Positions 24,753 to 35,062 of a DNA stretch of 64,000 bases are shown here, one piece after another. A model generated the notes under the pieces. That model had not been told where the DNA came from. It was given only the letters and a program-made list of their open reading frames with translations, and did no database searches. The position numbers and the translations under genes are program-made. Positions within the stretch are counted from its first letter, which is position 1; each line of letters starts with the position of its first letter. Source of the stretch: Thalassotalea sp. Sam97 (GTDB lineage Bacteria > Pseudomonadota > Gammaproteobacteria > Enterobacterales > Alteromonadaceae); assembly GCF_041379765.1 (NCBI RefSeq), contig NZ_CP166919.1, forward strand, positions 2,232,001-2,296,000. Reading direction: 5' to 3'.

Positions 24753-26080
24753 TAGAACTTCTTACCTCGCTTTAAAACCCACCAAGGCGCCATGTTGCTT
24801 TCTTCGTGACTACGCCTTAATACTTCATTAAGAACCGCTATTGCGGTAAAAATCCGAACAATAAAGGTGTAGATAGGAAAAGGCATTAGCGTTATATAAC
24901 CAATGATTTTTAGATCTTGTTCTCGTCGTTCAGAGATTGCTACGATAAAAATAAAAAAAGTAATGTAGCTGATGATGAGATAAGCGAGGTATTGAACAAT
25001 GAACATGGCTATTGCGAATTCATAGCTAAACGTTACTAAAACCCAAATGTTGAAAATAACCACTAAGATGGGGATCAACACGTTTTGTAACACTCCATAA
25101 ACCACGGTGAATATAAACGTCTTCCATCCCAAGAGATCTGGACTAAATGCGTAAGGGTGCTTACGTAAATAAAGGAATAATAAATCGCCATCCCAGCGCA
25201 TTCTCTGCCAAAAAAGCTCTTTCCATGTTTTAGGTACGTCCGTATGCCCTATAGCTCTGGCTGCAAACGGAATACGCATTTGAGGATAACGACGCATGTA
25301 CTGTTTAATGCGCATGGTTAAATCAAGATCTTCAGCCGTATGAGTATCCCAACCTCCTATTTGTTGCAAAAACTCGCGACGAAATGCTCCAAAAGCTCCC
25401 GATACGTTGTTAATAAGATTCCATTCGGCAAGGCCTGTCTTACCAGCCTGGAGTGAAATCATATACTCTAGTGCTTGCATACGAGTGACCACGGAATCTT
25501 TAACATTACGGACTCGCAGAGCGCCACCGACCGCTGGCACATTAGGATCTTCGAATTCCTTAAGTATTTCGTAGACCATATTATTATCGAATGACGTATC
25601 ACCATCAACGTTAATAACGATGTCCCCTTTCGCACTATACAACCCTGCATTTAGCGTACTAACCCGGCCACCACGTTGCCATTTAGGTAAGACTTCAACA
25701 TCTCTATTATGATAATTCCTAGCTATCTTTATGGATTCCATAGCCGCTTGGTAAGTGTGTATGTTTTGCTTTGCACCATCGACTACGGCGATAATTTGAA
25801 TTCGGCCCGAGTATATTTGTTCACACAAACTAAGTACCGTGCCCTTTATTGCATCGCCTTCACCATAACAAGTAACAATACAACTCACCTTAGGATGGAA
25901 TGACAACGGCCCTCGAAGATTTCGGCGTCGGTACCAAACTAATATGCCAGAAAATACGGTAATCATAAGAGGTAATTCGAAAACAAGTAGCATAGGTAAA
26001 AATACAATCATCACATCGAGATGCTGTGATACGATGGTTATTGTCGATATCACAAAATAGATGACAGTATTTAAGTCCAT
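24752..26080 (-). CDS. Processive family-2 glycosyltransferase (polysaccharide synthase type)
   Basis: The 442-residue protein has an N-terminal membrane segment (about 22-50), a cytoplasmic GT-A domain and three or four C-terminal helices (about 320-420). All four processive GT2 motifs are present: Asp101 (VVDGAK), Asp159-x-Asp161 (NVDGDTSFD), Glu250-Asp251 (TAEDLDL) and Gln292-x-x-Arg-Trp296 (QRMRW). This set is shared by cellulose, hyaluronan, alginate and PNAG synthases. The donor sugar cannot be read. The HlyD partner downstream and the GGDEF-like regulator upstream (2-base gap) suggest a secreted, c-di-GMP-regulated polymer. Confidence 0.9.
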   Translation of the reverse strand: MDLNTVIYFVISTITIVSQHLDVMIVFLPMLLVFELPLMITVFSGILVWYRRRNLRGPLSFHPKVSCIVTCYGEGDAIKGTVLSLCEQIYSGRIQIIAVVDGAKQNIHTYQAAMESIKIARNYHNRDVEVLPKWQRGGRVSTLNAGLYSAKGDIVINVDGDTSFDNNMVYEILKEFEDPNVPAVGGALRVRNVKDSVVTRMQALEYMISLQAGKTGLAEWNLINNVSGAFGAFRREFLQQIGGWDTHTAEDLDLTMRIKQYMRRYPQMRIPFAARAIGHTDVPKTWKELFWQRMRWDGDLLFLYLRKHPYAFSPDLLGWKTFIFTVVYGVLQNVLIPILVVIFNIWVLVTFSYEFAIAMFIVQYLAYLIISYITFFIFIVAISERREQDLKIIGYITLMPFPIYTFIVRIFTAIAVLNEVLRRSHEESNMAPWWVLKRGKKF

Positions 26081-26082
26081 AC

Positions 26083-27450
26083 TTATCTCATCTCCGTGTA
26101 GCGCTCACCCAACCAAACATCAGAGTTTCCATCTAAACTTGAGTCGTGCAACGTTTTAATATTAACAGCAAGCTGTAACGAATTATCTGCTTGTTGCTCT
26201 ACAATAGCAGCTAATTTTTGCTTAACGACTTCAAGCCCAGCATCATTAACTTTCGGTAACAGAAACAACAAGGTCTCATCATTATATTGGCACAAAACAT
26301 CTGTCGTCCTTAATAATGCTCGCAACTGCTTGGAAAACGTTTCGATTTGTGCCATTAGAGCCACTGTCGATAAATTTTGACTTAGTTCCGGTAGATTAAC
26401 GTATCGTAACCCCATAAACACATGTTGAACTTTGTCTCGAAGCGCCATTTTATTAAGCCAATTCAGCATCCAAGAAAACTGTTCTCTGCTAACAGGTTCA
26501 CCTAACGCTTTCGCTAAATTATGAGGCTCGGTACCTGTCTTAATCTTTATATAGCCATTGTGGCCTAATGCAAAACTGAAGTATTGCTTTTGGACCAACT
26601 GTTCGATGCCGTTAGCATAGTGACAACTAAAACAATGAGCCCTTACATCCGCTTCGATAAAAAAGTTATCACAAGCATTGCAACGTTTGTTTTCGATAGG
26701 CCGATCATAATCTGTGCCGATGTGTCTAAGTTTCGTTAAACAATTTGGGCAGACCATTTCCCCTGTTCGTACAAATGTTTGCTGCTCACCGACATGTCCA
26801 CAAGTAAAACAATGTAATGCCCGCTCTATTTTTAAATCAATAGAGTGGCAATCAGGGCAACAATCCACATAATTAAGTAACGATGAACCACAACTATGAC
26901 ATTGGCGTAGGCGATCTATGAGCTTTTCTTTGACGAGAAGACCGGCACTGCATAAACGTTCGAGCCAAAGTTCTTTACCTATACCGTCATCCCATATATC
27001 TAAAAATGGGTAAACATAAGATACATCATGGTCAGTTTGACAATGAGCCTTTAACGAGCGTTCAGCGACAGCCCAAAGGTAAATAAGCAAACGCGCTTCG
27101 AGGTTTTGCTCAGCTTCAAGTTTGCAGTCATCGAGCCGTGCTTGATATTTTTTTATAGCAATATCAATGGACGGAGGTACTAAGCCATCAACCATAGGTA
27201 TTTCTGCAAAAGCCTCCGTTGTCACAAAGATAGGTATTGCAAAATGTTCGCTGTCGCTACGCAACGTTATCAACCATTGATTAACAACGCTTTTATCATC
27301 AACATCAATCACTGCTGCATGAAAAAGCTCATTTGTTAAGTCGACATCATCGTCTTCGGCTATGCGGCTAATATTCAAATCCCTGTCTATGTTAGACTGG
27401 CTACGATTACTGATTAATAAAATATTCCCCATTAAGATCGTCTCGCTCAT
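26083..27450 (-). CDS. Zinc-ribbon regulator with degenerate GGDEF domain, putative c-di-GMP receptor
   Basis: The 455-residue protein starts with a receiver-like segment (about 8-100), then an alpha-helical part. Six Cys-x-x-Cys pairs follow (184/187, 198/201, 214/217, 234/237, 257/260, 273/276), implying up to three zinc sites. The C-terminal ~120 residues align with GGDEF domains. The catalytic GGDEF is replaced by NDETL (390-394), so it should not make c-di-GMP. However, Arg381-x-x-Asp384 stands exactly five residues before it, the spacing of the inhibitory c-di-GMP-binding site. The Cys-rich part may belong to the TackOD1-type domain, which I cannot confirm. It leads the operon. Confidence 0.75.
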   Translation of the reverse strand: MSETILMGNILLISNRSQSNIDRDLNISRIAEDDDVDLTNELFHAAVIDVDDKSVVNQWLITLRSDSEHFAIPIFVTTEAFAEIPMVDGLVPPSIDIAIKKYQARLDDCKLEAEQNLEARLLIYLWAVAERSLKAHCQTDHDVSYVYPFLDIWDDGIGKELWLERLCSAGLLVKEKLIDRLRQCHSCGSSLLNYVDCCPDCHSIDLKIERALHCFTCGHVGEQQTFVRTGEMVCPNCLTKLRHIGTDYDRPIENKRCNACDNFFIEADVRAHCFSCHYANGIEQLVQKQYFSFALGHNGYIKIKTGTEPHNLAKALGEPVSREQFSWMLNWLNKMALRDKVQHVFMGLRYVNLPELSQNLSTVALMAQIETFSKQLRALLRTTDVLCQYNDETLLFLLPKVNDAGLEVVKQKLAAIVEQQADNSLQLAVNIKTLHDSSLDGNSDVWLGERYTEMR

Positions 27451-27600
27451 TGTTGTTAGAGCATCAGCGCTGACTCCAGCACATTAAGCTCAACCACTCT
27501 CTAATAGATTAAAATAACCCCATCAACCAACCTAAGTTAACTTCATTTAACTATAGTGCATTTATCATTGACAACAGTACCTTGGTACCATTACCAAAAG

Positions 27601-28377
27601 CTAAAACACGATATTCTTTCCCTGCCAATCCAAATAACTTAATTTGCCATCAATCTCGGCTCCCTCGGTAATACCAATGCATTGTTTGGCAACAAAATCG
27701 GGGGTGAACAATTTATCTGCAGGGACGTTACCTTGAAACGGCTTTGACAATGGCGTGTCGGTTGTTCCAGGATGAAACGCTATCAGCTTTACATGTTTAG
27801 CCCGCCGTGCATACTCAACGGCAGCGGTTTTTAGCAACATATTTAACGCCGCTTTAGAGCTTCGATAACCGTACCAGCCCCCCAAACGATTATCGCTAAT
27901 CGAGCCAACTCGTGCCGAAAATACGACAATACGACATGTTGGGGAGCGGCTCAAACGCGGCAAGAGAGCTTGTACAAATAAAAATGGGATCAAGGCATTA
28001 ATATGCCACAATGCCATGACTTGCTTAATACCAACATCTTCAATACGCTTTTCGGGAACAATGGTATCGCTATGCAAGATCCCATTACAAATGTAGATCT
28101 GAACAATGTTTTGATACTGTGCGCCTAACCATTGATCAAGTTGCGCAAAGACCGACGCTATGCTCGATTCAGTATAGTCACAAGCGATGTGCACAAGCTT
28201 GGCGTGTTTTTTAATATCGCCTGACTGAGCCTGAAAGTTCAAGCCTTCGGCTCCCCGAGGCGAAGCACATTGGCGTGATATCAGAATAAGGTATTCATCG
28301 GGAAAGCGTTGCAGCAGGTTGTCGATAAGTGCTTGCGCAATCGTTGATGAACTGCCGATCACCATGCGTTGATTCAC
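27601..28377 (-). CDS. Short-chain dehydrogenase/reductase
   Basis: The 258-residue SDR starts with GTG in a GTGA overlap with the upstream DUF3429 gene; the ATG four codons later is an alternative. The nucleotide-binding start is VIGSSSTIAQAL, a variant of TGxxxGIG. Catalytic Ser lies in VFSARVGSISDN and the Tyr-x-x-x-Lys pair in YRSSK. It resembles the CsgA/YciK-like group that includes proteins beside photolyase or DUF clusters. The substrate is unknown. Confidence 0.88.
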   Translation of the reverse strand: MNQRMVIGSSSTIAQALIDNLLQRFPDEYLILISRQCASPRGAEGLNFQAQSGDIKKHAKLVHIACDYTESSIASVFAQLDQWLGAQYQNIVQIYICNGILHSDTIVPEKRIEDVGIKQVMALWHINALIPFLFVQALLPRLSRSPTCRIVVFSARVGSISDNRLGGWYGYRSSKAALNMLLKTAAVEYARRAKHVKLIAFHPGTTDTPLSKPFQGNVPADKLFTPDFVAKQCIGITEGAEIDGKLSYLDWQGKNIVF

Positions 28378-28871
28378 AAGCTTATACCATTGACGCGGAT
28401 CAGCAAAACAATGATATGACAGCTCACCACCACAATACTGACGCGTTGGCGCATTTGCCGATAGGCTCGATAGGCCGCGTCACCCGTTTCGAGTGGGTAA
28501 GCTAAGTTACGTAAATTACGTTCGCTCACTAATAGCGCGACATAACACCCTGCTAATACCAACAACCCCCAGTGCCAAGCAATGAAGACAATGCTCAACA
28601 ACGCACACCAGCTGACCAACATAATCACGTTACTAAATAGCAATAATCGACCTGCATCAACGGTGCCCCTGCCCACCAACGCTTCGGCCCATAAGCTGCC
28701 AGCTAAAAAACTGACGATCAGTGCACTATACGATACAAACAATAATATTGTGGTTGTATCACTCAGGATAGAATGGGACACCAGTAAAGCGAAGGCTAAT
28801 CCGATAAATGGCACTGTGCCTGCCCAGCCTAAGACTAATGCGATGGAGATGTGTTTGCCCGAATTTTTCAC
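28374..28871 (-). CDS. DUF3429-like integral membrane protein
   Basis: The 165-residue protein has five predicted helices. Its features LGWAGTVPFIGLA, SYSALIVSFLAGSLWAEA and ending transmembrane segment match my memory of the DUF3429 family, conserved in marine proteobacteria with no known function. It is translationally coupled to the SDR (4-base GTGA overlap), implying a shared function. Confidence 0.78.
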   Translation of the reverse strand: MKNSGKHISIALVLGWAGTVPFIGLAFALLVSHSILSDTTTILLFVSYSALIVSFLAGSLWAEALVGRGTVDAGRLLLFSNVIMLVSWCALLSIVFIAWHWGLLVLAGCYVALLVSERNLRNLAYPLETGDAAYRAYRQMRQRVSIVVVSCHIIVLLIRVNGISL

Positions 28872-29130
28872 CCATGCTCCTTGACCAAAATTAATATTAT
28901 TTATGGTTTACTCGAACGACAGCACCCGCCTTAAAGCGACTCGCAATGACAAATACGGCTTGACGCTCATGTCGCTTCCCAACGCGAGTCTCCCCTTAGT
29001 ATTATAAGATCGAATATCAAAAATGCGTGGCCGATGATTGATCTGGCAGCACACGCTACTCGTAAACTCATGACAAGATAACCAAGCAGAGCACGGAATG
29101 TTCTCATTAACCAACTGTTTGGAGGCTCGC

Positions 29131-29364
29131 ATGGATCTCACCATTAAAAGTTTTGAAGGTCACATCTACTTTGCCGAAGTTGATGGCAATATTTTGGCTG
29201 ATGCACATCATCAACCCGTGCGCTTTGATTCGATTAACGACATTAAAGAATATTTTCGTGGACACTCGCTCAATAGCGTTCAGTTGCAGCAATTAACCCC
29301 TTACGATGAAATGTGTGGGATGAGTGGTTCTACTGAGCCCTTGTCCATTCCGTTGAAGTGGTAG
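29131..29364 (+). CDS. DUF6482-like small protein
   Basis: GGAGG at 29120-29124 fixes the start at ATG 29131, giving 77 residues; the frame also has an upstream ATG at 29098. The protein begins MDLTIKSFEGHIYFAEVDG and resembles short gammaproteobacterial proteins grouped as DUF6482, of unknown function. It lies upstream of ppk on the same strand, 120 bases away. Confidence 0.7.
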   Translation: MDLTIKSFEGHIYFAEVDGNILADAHHQPVRFDSINDIKEYFRGHSLNSVQLQQLTPYDEMCGMSGSTEPLSIPLKW

Positions 29365-29486
29365 CAAAGGTAGAGCCAAATTGGCGCTAGGCAAATTGTG
29401 CAAAAGACAATTTTGATATAGATTGAAAGGTAGCTGGTGTTTGAATTTAAACACTTTTTCTGCACATCAACCTGTACGGATACGTC

Positions 29487-31574
29487 ATGAATTTTGCCGA
29501 GTTTACGTCCAAGCGCTATTTTTCCCGTGATTTGAGTTGGCTAAATTTTAATGAGCGGGTGTTGCAAGAGGCGCAAGACAGCAGCAATCCACCAATCGAA
29601 CGGTTGCGCTTTTTGGGGATATTCTCTAATAATCAGGACGAGTTTTTTCGGGTCAAAGTATCAGATCTAAAGCGCAATGCGTTACTTAAACGCGCAGAAG
29701 GTGATGTGGACGCGCTTGCCCAATACCAAGCCTTGTTTAATGAAATTCAGCAACGCGTGTTGCAATTTAATACGCGTTTCAACGAAACCTACCAAAATAT
29801 TCGGCAAGATTTGTGTTACGAAGGCATTAATATCATCGACAACACCGAGCTATCGTCCTTCCATCAGCAGTGGTTACGTCAATATTTTACCGACAAAGTG
29901 TTGCGCTTTATACAGCCGCTTATCGTCAGTAAAAACATGGATTTTACCACCTGTATCGAAGATCACATTACTTACTTATTTGTCGAGCTAACCACCGTAG
30001 AACAACGTCAGTATGCCGCCATTGAAGTGCCCGTTGATGACTCGCCACGATTTGTTCTATTACCCAAAGAAAGTGATAGCACAGAGCAAAAAATCATACT
30101 GCTTGATGACATTATATGTTTTGCTCTGCCCAGTATATTCAAGGGCTTATTCCACTTTGATGAGATCCATGCCTACTCCTTTAAAATGACTCGCGACGCC
30201 GAATATTATCTTAAAGAAGACGACATCGATGATTCCATCTTGATGAAGATGTCGAAAAGCATAAAGCAACGTTTACATGCTGAGCCCGTGCGGGTTGTAT
30301 GCGACCAAAACATGCCATCAAGGATGGAAAAAAAACTGAAAAAGCTGCTCGGTTTTACCTCGTATGACTCGACCTTACCGGGTAGCCGATATCGAAATTT
30401 CAAAGACTTTATTGGCTTTCCAACCGTTGGTAAAAACAAATTATGCTACCGCAAATGGGCCGCTATCGAATGCCAAAATTTTGCCACGTATGACACCGTC
30501 TTTGACGCCATTTCTCACAAAGATATTCTATTGCATTACCCTTACCACAAATTTCATCACTTTAAAGAATTTGTGCGCCAAGCGTCTTTCGATCCCAAGG
30601 TGACATCGATAAAACTCAATGTCTATCGGGTTGCCCCTAAGTCGCAAGTCATTGGCTCGTTACTCGATGCGGTTCGCAATGGCAAAAAAGTCACCGTAAA
30701 CATCGAACTAAGAGCACGCTTTGATGAACGTAACAATATTGAGTGGGCTAAACGAATGACCGACGGGGGCATTAAAGTATTGTTTGGTATCCCGTCATTG
30801 AAAGTGCATTCCAAGCTGTGCCTTATTAATCGTCAAGAGCAAGGAAAAATCGTTCGATATGCGCAAATTGCCACCGGAAATTTTAATGAAAAAACCGCAA
30901 AGATATACAGTGACAGTGCCTATTTTACCAAGGATCAGCAAATCGCTGACGAAGTAAATAACGTCTTTCGATTTATCGAGCACAGCTATCGTCAATTTAC
31001 CTTCAAACATTTATTGCTCTCTCCCATTAATCAGCGAGAAAAAATCAATCAACTCATAAAAACAGAGATAAAGAATGCCAAGGCCAATAAGCCTGCCGCG
31101 ATCACCTTAAAATTTAATAACATTGTTGATCAACCGCTTATCGACTTACTATATAAAGCAAGCCAAGCTGGCGTGAATATTCGTTTGCAGGTGCGAGGTA
31201 TGTGTTCATTACTGCCTGGTGTCGCCGGTATGAGCGACAACATTCATGTGGTCAGTATTGTCGATCGTTATTTAGAACACGCCCGGGTGATGATATTCCA
31301 CGCAGGAGGGGCTCACAAAGTGTATATTTCATCCGCCGATTGGATGACTCGTAATATTGAAGATCGGGTAGAAGTAAGTGTGCCGATATACGACAATGAT
31401 TTGAAAAAACAGCTGATTGATTTGGTTGAATTTGCCTTTAAAGATAATTGTAAAGCGAGAATAATCGACGCCAAGCAAACTAATCATTATGTCCCGCAAC
31501 ACAACAACAAGCCCTTTCGCGCGCAAAAACAATGTTATGAATATATAAAACAATTAGAGAAACCAGGCAAATAG
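29487..31574 (+). CDS. ppk1: Polyphosphate kinase
   Basis: The 695-residue enzyme polymerises the gamma phosphate of ATP into polyphosphate. Domain order is normal: N-terminal helical domain with SRDLSWLNFNERVL, head domain, and two phospholipase-D-like C-terminal domains. The autophosphorylated His is in KVHSKLCLI and the second catalytic His in HKVYISSADWMTRN, followed by RVEV. The length matches E. coli Ppk (688). It lies 90 bases before ppx, the usual pair. Confidence 0.97.
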   Translation: MNFAEFTSKRYFSRDLSWLNFNERVLQEAQDSSNPPIERLRFLGIFSNNQDEFFRVKVSDLKRNALLKRAEGDVDALAQYQALFNEIQQRVLQFNTRFNETYQNIRQDLCYEGINIIDNTELSSFHQQWLRQYFTDKVLRFIQPLIVSKNMDFTTCIEDHITYLFVELTTVEQRQYAAIEVPVDDSPRFVLLPKESDSTEQKIILLDDIICFALPSIFKGLFHFDEIHAYSFKMTRDAEYYLKEDDIDDSILMKMSKSIKQRLHAEPVRVVCDQNMPSRMEKKLKKLLGFTSYDSTLPGSRYRNFKDFIGFPTVGKNKLCYRKWAAIECQNFATYDTVFDAISHKDILLHYPYHKFHHFKEFVRQASFDPKVTSIKLNVYRVAPKSQVIGSLLDAVRNGKKVTVNIELRARFDERNNIEWAKRMTDGGIKVLFGIPSLKVHSKLCLINRQEQGKIVRYAQIATGNFNEKTAKIYSDSAYFTKDQQIADEVNNVFRFIEHSYRQFTFKHLLLSPINQREKINQLIKTEIKNAKANKPAAITLKFNNIVDQPLIDLLYKASQAGVNIRLQVRGMCSLLPGVAGMSDNIHVVSIVDRYLEHARVMIFHAGGAHKVYISSADWMTRNIEDRVEVSVPIYDNDLKKQLIDLVEFAFKDNCKARIIDAKQTNHYVPQHNNKPFRAQKQCYEYIKQLEKPGK

Positions 31575-31664
31575 CACCAGCTTTTTAACGCCAATTGTTT
31601 GCCATTATTGCTTGTCTCGCACTAGGCTAAAGTACATGAGTGTCTACTTAAGGAATACTCCACG

Positions 31665-33200
31665 ATGGCAAATGACCCGTTAGAGACCCCTTCAAACGTT
31701 GATGAAAGCAGTCATGCGGCACAAACCGTAGCGGTGGTTGATTTAGGCTCAAATAGCTTTCACTTGGTGTTAGCGCGGATCATTGCTAAAGATGTACAAA
31801 TTCTTCTCAGGGAAAAAATCAAAGTTCGCCTTGCGCGGGGCTTAGATGAGCAGTTGATGCTCAGTGATGAAGCCATCCAACGAGGGTTAGATACATTAAA
31901 AATATTCGCTCACACATTAAAGGGGTTTCATCCAGACGATGTCAGCATTCTTGGTACCTACACCCTGCGCGCTGCGAAAAATAGCCAACGCTTTATCGAA
32001 CAAGCTAAACAAATATTGCCCTACCCCATCAAGCTTATCACTGGTCAAGAAGAGGCTCGACTGATTTATCATGGTGTGGCGCACAGTATGTATTTTACTG
32101 AAAATCGGTTGGTCATTGATATCGGCGGTGGCAGTACCGAATTTGCCTTAGGCCGTCATTTTCAACCACTGGCATTAACGAGTCGTAATATAGGCTGTGT
32201 CAATTTAAGCGAGCAGTTTTTTGCGGACGGGAAAATCAGTAAAAAGCGTTTTGAAAAAGCATTGTTGAAGGCCGAGCGACACATACAACCCATCGTAAAG
32301 CAATACAAGAGCATCGATTGGCAACACTGCGTTGGTACCTCGGGCACCGTATCAGCATTATTGCAAGCCGCTCAAGAAAACGACTTAACCGAGCACTACC
32401 TAACCCTTGAAGCATTGCTCAAACTAAAAGACAAACTGCTGTCATATCGACACGTTAATGATATTGATTTGGCGGGGATCAGTGACGATCGTAAAAGTGT
32501 CATCATCAGTGGCCTTGCCGTCATGCTTGCTGCGTTTTTGATGCTGGATATCGATCAATTGGAATATTGCGATAAAGCTCTACGTGAAGGTGCTCTGTAT
32601 GAAATGGAAGACAGACTTGAACATGATGATATTCGCGAGCGAAGTGTCGACAGCCTTATCTCGCGATTGTCCGTCGACGTCGAGCATGTTCAGCGTGTTC
32701 AGCAAACAAGTCAGCATCTGCTATCACAACTTGTGAATCAGTCTCCTCTAAAAAGCATTCCCGAAGCTGAGAAAGTTTTACATTGGGCAACTAAGTTACA
32801 CGAGATAGGGTTGCACATAAACTCATCAGGCAGTCACAAGCACTCTGCCTACATTGTTAGCCAATCAGAATTATCAGGCTTTGATCAAGAGCTGCAAAGA
32901 TTAGTCACGACATTGGTCAGATTTCAACGGAAAAAGATAGATATTGATGAATTACCTGAGTTTACTATGTACGCGTGGTCTGACGTACGTAAATTGATGG
33001 CTATTTTTCGCATAGCAGTGCTGTTAAACCAAAAACGGCAAGATGATTTTTTACCGCAAGTCACGCTAACGATAGAGGACAATATTTGGCAACTGCTCTT
33101 TGCTAATAACTGGCTAGATGAACATGCTCTGGTTGAAGACAATTTAGTGACCGAAGTAAATCAACTAAAAAAAATAGACCTGCTATTACAGATTGCTTAG
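31665..33200 (+). CDS. ppx: Exopolyphosphatase (Ppx/GppA family)
   Basis: The 511-residue protein is a member of the ASKHA-fold exopolyphosphatases, releasing phosphate from polyphosphate ends. Visible are VVDLGSNSFHLVLAR, the catalytic Glu region TGQEEARLIYHGVAH, VIDIGGGSTEFALG and the C-terminal HD-like domain (LHWATKLHEIGLHI). The ppk neighbour favours Ppx over GppA. Confidence 0.95.
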   Translation: MANDPLETPSNVDESSHAAQTVAVVDLGSNSFHLVLARIIAKDVQILLREKIKVRLARGLDEQLMLSDEAIQRGLDTLKIFAHTLKGFHPDDVSILGTYTLRAAKNSQRFIEQAKQILPYPIKLITGQEEARLIYHGVAHSMYFTENRLVIDIGGGSTEFALGRHFQPLALTSRNIGCVNLSEQFFADGKISKKRFEKALLKAERHIQPIVKQYKSIDWQHCVGTSGTVSALLQAAQENDLTEHYLTLEALLKLKDKLLSYRHVNDIDLAGISDDRKSVIISGLAVMLAAFLMLDIDQLEYCDKALREGALYEMEDRLEHDDIRERSVDSLISRLSVDVEHVQRVQQTSQHLLSQLVNQSPLKSIPEAEKVLHWATKLHEIGLHINSSGSHKHSAYIVSQSELSGFDQELQRLVTTLVRFQRKKIDIDELPEFTMYAWSDVRKLMAIFRIAVLLNQKRQDDFLPQVTLTIEDNIWQLLFANNWLDEHALVEDNLVTEVNQLKKIDLLLQIA

Positions 33201-33216
33201 TAAATTACACTCATGA

Positions 33217-33399
33217 CTAGGTACTTTTGCTTTGGTGTTTGTCATGTGGCAGTTTAAGTGGTTTACATAAATAACCTTTGGTGTGTGCTGAACGCGCACA
33301 ATCTTTGCAAATAAACCTCGGCTTATCAACAATATGCCACAACTCGTGCAAATGACCTTCCACTTCTTTTTTCTTCCACTTACATAGTGACTTCACCAT
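33217..33399 (-). CDS. Small Cys-rich protein, probable zinc ribbon
   Basis: The 60-residue protein starts MVKSLCKWKK and contains Cys6, FICKDCARSA (CxxC) and YLCKPLKL, four Cys in all, suggesting one zinc site. I recall similar short proteins in Shewanella and relatives but no function. It converges on ppx with a 16-base gap. Confidence 0.62.
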   Translation of the reverse strand: MVKSLCKWKKKEVEGHLHELWHIVDKPRFICKDCARSAHTKGYLCKPLKLPHDKHQSKST

Positions 33400-33551
33400 G
33401 ATCTATCCTGTGCCCTTATCTACCCACAGATAAGTATAATCGCAAACCCGTATTGCGTTTAGGCAACAGGCGATTATTTAGCCGTACTGAGCAATAAGAC
33501 TTTATATCGTTGCTGTTATACATACCGCACAAATCAAGTGTGTTAAAACGC

Positions 33552-33578
33552 AAAAAGCCGGCTATTAGCCGGCTTTTT
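33552..33578 (-). terminator. Terminator of the tRNA operon
   Basis: AAAAAGCCGGCT (33552-33563) pairs with AGCCGGCTTTTT (33567-33578), three-base loop. Read on the minus strand it stands 11 bases after the last tRNA-Glu and ends in a T run. Confidence 0.88.
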
Positions 33579-33589
33579 ACTTCGATAAG

Positions 33590-33665
<76 letters not shown>

Positions 33666-33788
33666 GCAGAGATTGCCTACAAATCTAAGATTTGCACTCA
33701 TCTAAAATAATGCTGTTAATGCACACGATGAATAAAGACAAAATATAATAACTTTGAAAAGTTATTGAAACCTAGAATAAAAATGAAG

Positions 33789-33864
<76 letters not shown>

Positions 33865-34021
33865 ACTGAATACGCCTGCAAACCACCGGTTTGCTATTCA
33901 GTGTAAGGTGAACATTTCATATGTGAAATGGAACAGCCTTATTCTACTGAACTCTGGCATTTAGTGTGTCTGGTGAAAACACCGGGCACTAAGAACTTGA
34001 ACTTCATGTAAAAAGAGAAAG

Positions 34022-34097
<76 letters not shown>

Positions 34098-34189
34098 ACT
34101 GAATTATTAACACTGTAAATCGTGTTAGTAACTTCAACGTGTCTGGTGAAAACACCGGGCACTAAGAACTTAAACTTACTCTTATAGAA

Positions 34190-34268
<79 letters not shown>

Positions 34269-34394
34269 GCAGAGATTGCCTACAAATCTAAGATTTGCAT
34301 CCACCTAAAACAATGCTGTTAACGCACACGGTGAATAAAGACAAAGTATAACAACCTTTAATCAGATTGTTGAAACCTAGAATAAAAAATGAAG

Positions 34395-34470
<76 letters not shown>

Positions 34471-34627
34471 ACTGAATACGCCTGCAAACCACCGGTTTGC
34501 TATTCAGTGTAAGGTGAACATTTCATATGTGAAATGGAACAGCCTTATTCTACTGAACTCTGGCATTTAGTGTGTCTGGTGAAAACACCGGGCACTAAGA
34601 ACTTGAACTTCATGTAAAAAGAGAAAG

Positions 34628-34703
<76 letters not shown>

Positions 34704-34795
34704 ACTGAATTATTAACACTGTAAATCGTGTTAGTAACTTCAACGTGTCTGGTGAAAACACCGGGCACTAAGAACTTAAACTTACTCTTATAGAA

Positions 34796-34874
<79 letters not shown>

Positions 34875-34934
34875 GCAAAATTCATAACCAACATGGGTTA
34901 CACAACTTCAACAACTCTAACGTTTAGCAAGAAA

Positions 34935-35010
34935 TGGTGGAGCCATGCGGGATCGAACCGCAGACCTCTTCGCTGCCAGCGAAGCGCTCTCCCAGCTGAG
35001 CTATGGCCCC
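34935..35010 (-). tRNA. tRNA-Ala(GGC)
   Basis: On the minus strand the 76-nt gene runs from GGGGCCATAGCTCAG to GGCTCCACCA. The anticodon loop reads CTGGCAG with anticodon GGC, and the T arm is GCGGTTCGATCCCGC. It is the first gene of the operon, 53 bases downstream of a strong promoter. Confidence 0.97.
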
Positions 35011-35062
35011 TCTACCACTTGCATTCAACGTTGGCCTTGGACTGTCGTTGAAAACGAGGCGA

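Noticed and set aside
28908..29144. 78-codon minus-strand frame upstream of the SDR pair
   Set aside because: No ribosome-binding site, no protein-like pattern, and it overlaps the strong start of the DUF6482-like gene on the other strand.
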